Source: an uncultured Bacteroidales bacterium (GTDB taxonomy: Bacteria; Bacteroidota; Bacteroidia; Bacteroidales; UBA932). From it: a stretch of 64,000 nt of DNA. Numbering within the stretch: position 1 is the first letter of the stretch; every line of letters starts with the position of its first letter. The stretch lies in assembly GCA_905234795.1 (NCBI GenBank), contig CAJOIQ010000013.1:17842-81841 (forward strand), written 5' to 3'. Under the pieces are notes generated by a model. That model was not told the DNA's origin and did not search any database. It saw only the letters and a list, made by a program, of their open reading frames with translations. The position numbers and the translations under genes are program-made. Shown here one piece after another: positions 58,858-64,000 of the stretch.

Positions 58858-61003
58858 TCTGAATTACTATTTCGTCGTTTTGTACGGTGATGCTGACGGG
58901 AGAAGTGGACAGGATTTCCTCTCTCACAATCTTTCCCGCCAGGGGTTTCACAATGTAGTCGGCGATGGCCCGCTTGACAGGCCGGCCGCCATATTCGGGT
59001 TGGTAGCCCTTGTCCACCACGAAGTCTATCACGCCGGGATCGATCTCCACCTGGAAGCCTTTCTCCTGGATCTTTTTGATTTCCTTTTTGAGGTTGAGCC
59101 GGGCGATGCTGGCGATATTGTCCCTGGTGAGGGGATTGAACATCACCACCCGGTCAATCCGGTTGAGGAATTCGGGTGCCACGATGCGGGCCAGTTGCTT
59201 CATCACTTCCTGGGAGCATCTTTCTACATCGGCCTCGGTGGTTTCCCGTCCGCACAGACTGTTGAGGATGTACTGCTGGCCGATGTTGGAGGTCATGACG
59301 ATGAGGGTGTTCTTGAAGTTGACCACCTTGCCTTTGCCGTCGGTCATGCGACCGTCGTCCAGGATTTGAAGCAGCGTTTCAAAGATCTTGGGATGGGCTT
59401 TCTCAATCTCGTCAAAGAGCACCACGCTGAAGGGCTTGCGGTAAACGGCCTCCGTGAGCTGGCCGCCCTGCTCATAACCCACATAGCCGGGAGGTGCGCC
59501 AAACAGCCTTTGGGAGGAATACTCCTGCTGATATTCGCTCATGTCGATGCGCACCATGTTGGCGGGGTCCTTGAACAGGAATTTGGCCACCGCCTTGCAC
59601 AGTTCGGTCTTGCCGGTTCCGGTGGTACCCAGGAACAGGAAGGAGCCGATGGGCTTGTTGGGATCACTGAATCCGGCCCGGCTTTGGATGATGGCATCGG
59701 CCACGGCTTTCACGGCTTTGTCCTGCCCGATGACCGAGGCCTTGAGCTCCTCCTCGATATTCATCAGGCGGTGTTTTTCGTCGGCGCTCATGTCGTCCAC
59801 CGGGATTCCCGTCCATTCCGTCACTACCTTCATCACGTCGTTCGCCACCAGCTCATGCCTTTCCCCGCCCATGATGCGCAGGTTGGCGGCGGCCTCGTCA
59901 ATGAGGTCGATGGCTTTGTCGGGGAGCTTGCGGTTGGTGATGTACCGGGCCGACAATTTGACCGCGGTCTCGCACACGTCGTCCGGGATAAGGATGTGGT
60001 GGTAGTCCTCGATCCTCTTTTTGGAGCCGACGATGATCTGGATGGCCGATTCGATATCGGGCTCGTCCACAATCACCTTCTGGAAACGCCTTTCGAAGGC
60101 GGGGTCTTTCTCTATGCGCTTGTACTCGTCCAGCGTGGTGGCGCCGAAAATCTTCACGTCACCCCGGGCCATGGCCGGTTTCATGAGGTTGGCAATGTCG
60201 TTGTCGGCCCCGGAATGGGCGCTGATGAGCATGTGAATCTCGTCGATGAAAAGCACCAGCTGAGGGTCCTGGGACGCTTCCTCGATGACACTTTTCATCA
60301 CTCCCACGGCATCGGGCGATGCCTTGATGGTGGAGAAGTCCAGGTTGTACAGTTTGAGGCCGGCCAAATCCTGGGGCACCTCTCCGTTCAGCAGCCGGAT
60401 GGCCAGTTCTTCGGCAATGGCTGTTTTTCCCGTTCCGGGTTCTCCCACCAGGACCGGGTTGTTTTTGGAACTGCGGGCCAGGATGAGCAGGACCCGTTTC
60501 ACTTCCTCTCCTCTTCCTATGGCACGGTGGTATTTTCCCTTGGCCGCCTGCTCCAGCATGTTCACGCAGAACCGCTTGATGGTCTCTCCCGTAGAGGAAT
60601 TGTCCTTGCGGTAATCCCGGGTGACCACCGCTACCAGATACTGGCTCACCAGTCCTCTTTCGGGATTGATGAGTTGCTCCAGGACGGCCGGGATGGTGAC
60701 CGGGCTGGCCTGCAGGGAGGCGCGGGAGAACACTTCTTCCACGGTAGAATGGAACGTCACGCCTTGACGGGCGTTCCCGCTCACCTGCTGGGAAACGCCC
60801 TGGGCCAGGGCCTGCATGGAGGCGTCGGGGTCATAGCCGTGCTGCTGGAGGAAAGAGCACACTTGCCCGCCGTCGGCCGATGCCAGGCCCACCAGCAGGT
60901 GGCAGGGCATGACCAGGCCGCTGCCGTAGCTGGAGGCAATCCTGGCGGACGCCTCAATGGCATGGAGCAAGTCGGGTGAAAAACGGGAGAAATCCAGTTC
61001 CAT
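58829..61003 (-). CDS. Divergent double-AAA+ Clp/Hsp100 ATPase of the conjugation-like operon
   Basis: 724 residues. An N-terminal Clp_N-like region (1-140), then NBD1 with Walker A GEPGTGKT (187-194), Walker B VLFIDE (250-255) and arginine pair 305-306; NBD2 with GTTGTGKT (459-466), VVLFDE (527-532), FLNRID (612-617) and pore loop GYVG (507-510 region). The ClpB middle coiled-coil domain is absent. NBD1 lacks the usual KYRGEFEER pore loop, and no IGL/LGF-type ClpP-binding tripeptide is seen near 575-600. It is therefore neither a typical disaggregase nor a typical ClpP partner. Its start overlaps the E1-like stop by one base (TAATG). Confidence 0.85.
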   Translation of the reverse strand: MELDFSRFSPDLLHAIEASARIASSYGSGLVMPCHLLVGLASADGGQVCSFLQQHGYDPDASMQALAQGVSQQVSGNARQGVTFHSTVEEVFSRASLQASPVTIPAVLEQLINPERGLVSQYLVAVVTRDYRKDNSSTGETIKRFCVNMLEQAAKGKYHRAIGRGEEVKRVLLILARSSKNNPVLVGEPGTGKTAIAEELAIRLLNGEVPQDLAGLKLYNLDFSTIKASPDAVGVMKSVIEEASQDPQLVLFIDEIHMLISAHSGADNDIANLMKPAMARGDVKIFGATTLDEYKRIEKDPAFERRFQKVIVDEPDIESAIQIIVGSKKRIEDYHHILIPDDVCETAVKLSARYITNRKLPDKAIDLIDEAAANLRIMGGERHELVANDVMKVVTEWTGIPVDDMSADEKHRLMNIEEELKASVIGQDKAVKAVADAIIQSRAGFSDPNKPIGSFLFLGTTGTGKTELCKAVAKFLFKDPANMVRIDMSEYQQEYSSQRLFGAPPGYVGYEQGGQLTEAVYRKPFSVVLFDEIEKAHPKIFETLLQILDDGRMTDGKGKVVNFKNTLIVMTSNIGQQYILNSLCGRETTEADVERCSQEVMKQLARIVAPEFLNRIDRVVMFNPLTRDNIASIARLNLKKEIKKIQEKGFQVEIDPGVIDFVVDKGYQPEYGGRPVKRAIADYIVKPLAGKIVREEILSTSPVSITVQNDEIVIQNVTTGRVGS

Positions 61004-62280
61004 TACGTGTCGGGGTTATCGATTGGCGGTAAATCGTCCAGGTTGAGGCCGGAGAAATCTCCGGAGCCCATGGCCTTGAGGGACTCCATGTAGGTGTCGT
61101 CGGTGGTCAGGGACTCTATCTTTCCGCACAGGGAACAGTTGGGGTCCCTGGAGATATCGATTCCATACCACTTCATGATGGTGGGCATGCCGTCGGTGTT
61201 GTGGAAACTGCCCCAGTTGGCATACTGGCGGTCCCGCCGGTTGGCCCAGATGTAGTAGTTGGCCTTGAATTCGTCTTCCAGCGAGGAGATGCCGGACTCG
61301 GTTCCCTTTGACAGTTCCACCAGGGCCAGTTTGACCATCATGTTGTTGATGGGCTCTATGTCGGAGGCCAGTCCCACCTGCACAAAGGCTTCGGCGTCCT
61401 CGGCCGACATATAGGCTGCGATGCGGCCGGAACGGCGTGCCGACGCTTCGTTGGTGATTTCCTCGGCCGTCTGGTCGTACCAGTCGTTGCCCAGCAGGCA
61501 GATGTAGCAGGGACCGCCGGGACGGTAGACAAAGACGTCTCCGCCTTCGGCCCGGGTGATGGCCCGGCCGAAAATGCCCACCTTCCGGTGCTTGACCAGG
61601 AGCTCGGAGATCTGGTACCGGGACAGGTTGTTGTCGGTACACACCATCACCACATCGGCCCTGGTAATCTGGTCGTCCAGGATATCCAGATTCTTGTTTA
61701 CGTCTATGGGAAACTTGTCCACCTGCGCATAGGGGTTCTTGCCCAGGATGGCTTCGGCCACGGCATCGGTCTTGAGCCGGCCCAGGTCCTTGAGGGAGCA
61801 GATGTGGCGGGACAGGTTGTGCAGCTCCACGCGGTCGAAATCGGCCAGGGCGAACTGACCCACGCCGGCTTTGGCCAGGTCCAGGGCGATGGGGGAGCCG
61901 CCGCTTCCCAGACCGATGACCAGCACCCGCCTGTTCGCGAGGATGTCCAGCTCGATGAGGCCCTTGTTGCGTTTGTACAGGTTTTCCCGGGACGGGATGG
62001 TGGTTACCTCGACGTCACCGACGAAAGCGGCTCCGTCAGGGTGGATGTCCACCCGGATGGTGGCATCGGCCGGATGGACGCCGCCTTTTTTGGCGAAGCT
62101 CACCTTGTGTACCTTCCCGAACGCGTGGGCCAGGGGAGAGAAGTGCAGATGGGTCACGTTTTCCCCTTCCCACTCGTAGCCATATCCCACGGCGGTTTTG
62201 TCCGGGGATTTCAAAAAGGCGTCCACCTGTTCTCCGTTGATGTAAAAGACAGGTTTGCCGAAGTCGTTTTCCGTTACCAT
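61003..62280 (-). CDS. E1/ThiF-like adenylating enzyme of the conjugation-like operon
   Basis: 425 residues. Residues 1-115 form an extra N-terminal domain I do not recognise. The ThiF/E1 fold follows: GLGSGGS nucleotide loop (123-129), LADFDRVELHNLSR (145-158), KTDA (170-173) and CTDN (214-217), the usual adenylation residues. Zinc-type cysteine pairs CYIC (258-261) and CSLC (382-385) are present. The crossover region where ThiF-type E1s carry a catalytic Cys shows none. It would activate a C-terminal carboxylate of a small protein. It starts five bases after the 63-residue gene and is upstream of the Clp gene. Confidence 0.85.
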   Translation of the reverse strand: MVTENDFGKPVFYINGEQVDAFLKSPDKTAVGYGYEWEGENVTHLHFSPLAHAFGKVHKVSFAKKGGVHPADATIRVDIHPDGAAFVGDVEVTTIPSRENLYKRNKGLIELDILANRRVLVIGLGSGGSPIALDLAKAGVGQFALADFDRVELHNLSRHICSLKDLGRLKTDAVAEAILGKNPYAQVDKFPIDVNKNLDILDDQITRADVVMVCTDNNLSRYQISELLVKHRKVGIFGRAITRAEGGDVFVYRPGGPCYICLLGNDWYDQTAEEITNEASARRSGRIAAYMSAEDAEAFVQVGLASDIEPINNMMVKLALVELSKGTESGISSLEDEFKANYYIWANRRDRQYANWGSFHNTDGMPTIMKWYGIDISRDPNCSLCGKIESLTTDDTYMESLKAMGSGDFSGLNLDDLPPIDNPDT

Positions 62281-62285
62281 AAACG

Positions 62286-62477
62286 CTAGGCGGTGAAGAA
62301 AGGACGCTTGGAAACGTCGTTCACGGGGCTCTGGGCGTCGGTGGGTTCCTCGGCGCTGCCAAGCTCCACAAAGGTCATCTTATCCTTGTCCCAAACGATT
62401 TTCTTACCGCTGGTGTTACCCTCCTGCTGTTTGCGCATGGCGTCGGAGAGCTGGTCCAGATTGAGTTCTTGTGCCAT
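62286..62477 (-). CDS. 63-residue charged peptide between E2-like and E1-like genes
   Basis: 63 residues, no cysteine, no signal or membrane segment, rich in Asp, Glu, Lys, Gln, with central KKIVWDKDKMTFVEL and ending SKRPFFTA. Predicted largely disordered. It is too short for a complete beta-grasp ubiquitin fold and has no Gly-Gly end. Its size, disorder and place between E1- and E2-like genes recall the unrelated modifier Pup (64 residues), but it has no Pup-like GGQ/GGE tail either. It may be the modified protein, a regulator or an adaptor. Junctions: 19 bases after E2-like, five before E1-like. Confidence 0.72.
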   Translation of the reverse strand: MAQELNLDQLSDAMRKQQEGNTSGKKIVWDKDKMTFVELGSAEEPTDAQSPVNDVSKRPFFTA

Positions 62478-62496
62478 TGTATATCAGTGTTATGAA

Positions 62497-62949
62497 TTAT
62501 ACTCTAGATCCGTCGCTGCCCATGTGCTTGAGATAGTACTCCATGTCACGGCCGGTGCGGAGGGTTTGTTCATAGATGTTGAGCCACAGGACGCAGCGTA
62601 CATACACCATCCACAGGGACATGTCCGGTCTCCAGGCGTCGGGATGATAGTGGCAGATCTGGGTCCAGTTATAGGTGGGATGGGGTGCCAGCGTGTGGTT
62701 GGTGCTGCTGGCGGTATTCATCGGCTCCCCATGGCAGTCCCGCAGCATGCATTCGACATAGGCGTCGGGTTTCTGGTTGGGGTAGTTGATGAGCTCCATA
62801 CGGATCACATATACTTTCCCGCTGTTGGTCTGCGCGGCTATGCGCAGATACGGCCGGGAGGTCTGGAGATCTCCGAAGGCAAACGATTTGGTGCCGCCCA
62901 TGTAATGGGCAATTACTTGTTCCTCAAGTTGTTTCCTCTGGTAATCCAT
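62497..62949 (-). CDS. E2/UBC-like protein of the conjugation-like operon
   Basis: 150 residues. An alpha helix is followed by strands with YLRIAAQTNSGKVYVIRMEL, an INYPNQKPDAYV segment like the YP-x-x-P turn of UBC folds, and NWTQICHYHPDAW where Cys99 sits at the position of the catalytic Cys in bacterial E2-like proteins (IC-x-YHP-x-x-W). A helix with MVYVRCVLWLNIYEQTLRTG closes the domain. The call is by motif and neighbours. Its start overlaps the JAB gene by 26 bases. Confidence 0.78.
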   Translation of the reverse strand: MDYQRKQLEEQVIAHYMGGTKSFAFGDLQTSRPYLRIAAQTNSGKVYVIRMELINYPNQKPDAYVECMLRDCHGEPMNTASSTNHTLAPHPTYNWTQICHYHPDAWRPDMSLWMVYVRCVLWLNIYEQTLRTGRDMEYYLKHMGSDGSRV

Positions 62950-63898
62950 AGTATTTCAAATTGTCGTTCATTTGGGAAAGCCACTGGCCGAAGGCGTCGG
63001 CGAGGCTTCCCTCACCCATGCTCCAGGTTTCGTCGTCGCTGTTCATGTAACAGGGTTCTCCGCTCTCTTTCAGGAGCACGGGTCCCTTTCTAGGAAAACC
63101 GAAAGGCAGGGCTATGCAAAGGTCCCGGCCTTTTACCGAGATCTGGGGTTCTCCGGTGGCAAGTATTTCCGGCTTTACGGCATTATCGGGGAACATGGAC
63201 TGTACCATGGCCACGAAGGTCTTCATGGTTTCCACGTTCTGGGGGCTCTCCGTGAGCCAGTGCGTCTTCTTGCCTCCCCTGAAGGTGTCGGCCGAAGAGT
63301 AAAGCGGGTTCATGGCCGGTTGCAGCGTGGAGGGGTGGATGAGCAGCCCTTGCAGGTCTTGGTCGGCCAGGCGCCGGTAGGGGCTTTCCACGCCCACGAT
63401 ATCCCAGGCCGCGTGAACATAGTCCCGGGGGGAACTCTCATGGAAATTGAACGCATTTACGGTGGCTTTTGTGCGGGTGCAGTTGCCTATGCAAAGGAGC
63501 AGGCGGGGGAACCCCGGTTTTCCAACCCCGTATTCCATGGTGCCCACGTCTCCTCCGCTGGGATGGGCCAGACCCAGCTGATGATGGGAATGCCATTCTC
63601 CTATATGCTGGAGCCGATATTTCCGGTGCAATTCCCGGCCCACCTTCTGGAGATAATCCTGGTCCTGGATGAAGGAGGTGGGATTGTGCTGGGCGTGAGG
63701 TCCGGGGCCGATCACGTAGGCCACAACGGGGACTCCCGTAGCAGTCCAGAAGCCGAACAGCTGCCCGCCGGTTTCGATGTCGGGGTAATCCAGGATGCAC
63801 CGGGACATGTAATCCAGCTCGCTCTGATAGATGATAGCTGTCTGGGCGGGACGGTCATATCCCTGACCGGGCTTGTTTAAAAAGTCGAATAGGGCCAT
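62924..63898 (-). CDS. JAB/MPN metalloprotease, first gene of the conjugation-like operon
   Basis: 324 residues. The JAMM motif is Glu42 (ETGGQLFGF), His103 and His105 (GEWHSHH), Ser114 and Asp117 (HPSGGD). The spacing between the second His and Asp is 11 residues, one more than the usual ten. The fold spans about 20-165. The C-terminal ~150 residues contain a segment (ISVKGRDLCIALPFGFPRKG) like the UBC/RWD core with its P-x-x-FP turn, so it may be a JAB fused to a non-catalytic E2-like domain. Such enzymes remove or process ubiquitin-like modifiers. A TAAATTTG promoter box lies seven bases before the ATG. Confidence 0.83.
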   Translation of the reverse strand: MALFDFLNKPGQGYDRPAQTAIIYQSELDYMSRCILDYPDIETGGQLFGFWTATGVPVVAYVIGPGPHAQHNPTSFIQDQDYLQKVGRELHRKYRLQHIGEWHSHHQLGLAHPSGGDVGTMEYGVGKPGFPRLLLCIGNCTRTKATVNAFNFHESSPRDYVHAAWDIVGVESPYRRLADQDLQGLLIHPSTLQPAMNPLYSSADTFRGGKKTHWLTESPQNVETMKTFVAMVQSMFPDNAVKPEILATGEPQISVKGRDLCIALPFGFPRKGPVLLKESGEPCYMNSDDETWSMGEGSLADAFGQWLSQMNDNLKYYGLPEETT

Positions 63899-64000
63899 AT
63901 TGCTACAAATTTAACAAAAAATATTCTGGAAAACCTGTATCTCTTACTTTTGCACCAGGAAGTTTTTTTCGATTCTTGATAGAGTTGGTGGCGGGTGGCC
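63899..64000. other. Divergent promoter region at the right edge
   Basis: Contains the JAB operon box TAAATTTG on the minus strand (63906-63913, seven bases from the ATG) and a second box, TACTTTTG, on the plus strand (63945-63952) facing out of the window. No start codon is seen in the 48 bases after the second box. The rightward gene lies beyond the edge. Confidence 0.6.

Noticed and set aside
58829..61003. ClpV of a type VI secretion system
   Set aside because: No T6SS genes are nearby and the neighbours are E1-, E2- and JAB-like.
62286..62477. Calling the 63-residue peptide a ubiquitin-like protein
   Set aside because: It is too short for a beta-grasp fold and lacks Gly-Gly; I list it only as a candidate modifier or adaptor.

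Overview
The window reads as chromosomal DNA of a GC-rich member of the Bacteroidales (phylum Bacteroidota), probably a gut-associated lineage. The evidence is the set of TAnnTTTG -7 promoter boxes, a short group-1 sigma factor of 286 residues, a DUF3078 protein, a WbqC-like protein, a tricorn-type S41 protease, a DoxX/MauE-like membrane protein next to tmk, and a B12 riboswitch ahead of BtuG-like and BtuB-like outer-membrane proteins. No tRNA, rRNA, transposase, integrase or CRISPR array was seen. About 58 kb is ordinary core genome; the unusual part is the last 6 kb.

Layout. 1-6.9 kb (minus): rimP-nusA-infB-tmk-DoxX-like-folP, from one consensus promoter with a terminator-like hairpin just before rimP. 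6.9-9.7 kb: a HAD phosphatase diverging from a GH20-like glycosidase, ridA and an unknown gene. 9.7-18.3 kb (minus): proS (with an apparent frameshift), DUF3078 and tilS (carrying a palindromic insertion), a terminator, then gpmI-lpxD-lpxC-lpxA-wbqC. 18.4-23.4 kb (plus): a Trp/Tyr-rich, Ser/Arg-rich secreted protein, a FadL/OmpP1-like porin and dnaK. 23.6-30.2 kb (minus): gmk and a tricorn protease, fba, trpS and an FNT channel. 30.3-35.0 kb (plus): nadD, then a cobalamin riboswitch with btuG-like, btuB and a short FecCD permease. 35.3-41.7 kb (minus): degP/htrA-rpoD-argS and dnaN-exonuclease. 41.8-43.9 kb (plus): a membrane TrkA_N-RyR protein. 43.8-50.5 kb (minus): M28-like protein, ABC exporter, VanZ-like protein, a golvesin/amidase wall enzyme and a broken lipoprotein gene. 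50.5-54.2 kb (plus): TPR protein, metallo-beta-lactamase hydrolase, lytic transglycosylase. 54.2-58.1 kb: recQ, ybaK, and a MATE exporter divergent from ybaK.

58.1-63.9 kb (minus) is a compact six-gene operon: JAB/MPN isopeptidase, E2-like protein, a 63-residue charged peptide, an E1/ThiF-like adenylating enzyme, a divergent double-ring Clp AAA+ ATPase and a membrane protein with an SH3b domain. The genes overlap or nearly touch and share a leaderless-type promoter at 63906-63913. The parts look like a bacterial ubiquitin-like conjugation and deconjugation module coupled to an unfoldase. No beta-grasp modifier gene is visible; the 63-residue peptide is the only modifier-like candidate in view. 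This is the best candidate for an undescribed system in the window.

Palindromic sequence is a second theme. Inverted repeats sit between exonuclease and dnaN (25-bp perfect arms), after the permease gene (four hairpins in a row), inside tilS (in frame), at the break point of the lipoprotein gene, upstream of recQ, and after dnaK. A third theme is that several promoters lie 3-7 nt from the start codon, predicting leaderless or near-leaderless mRNAs.
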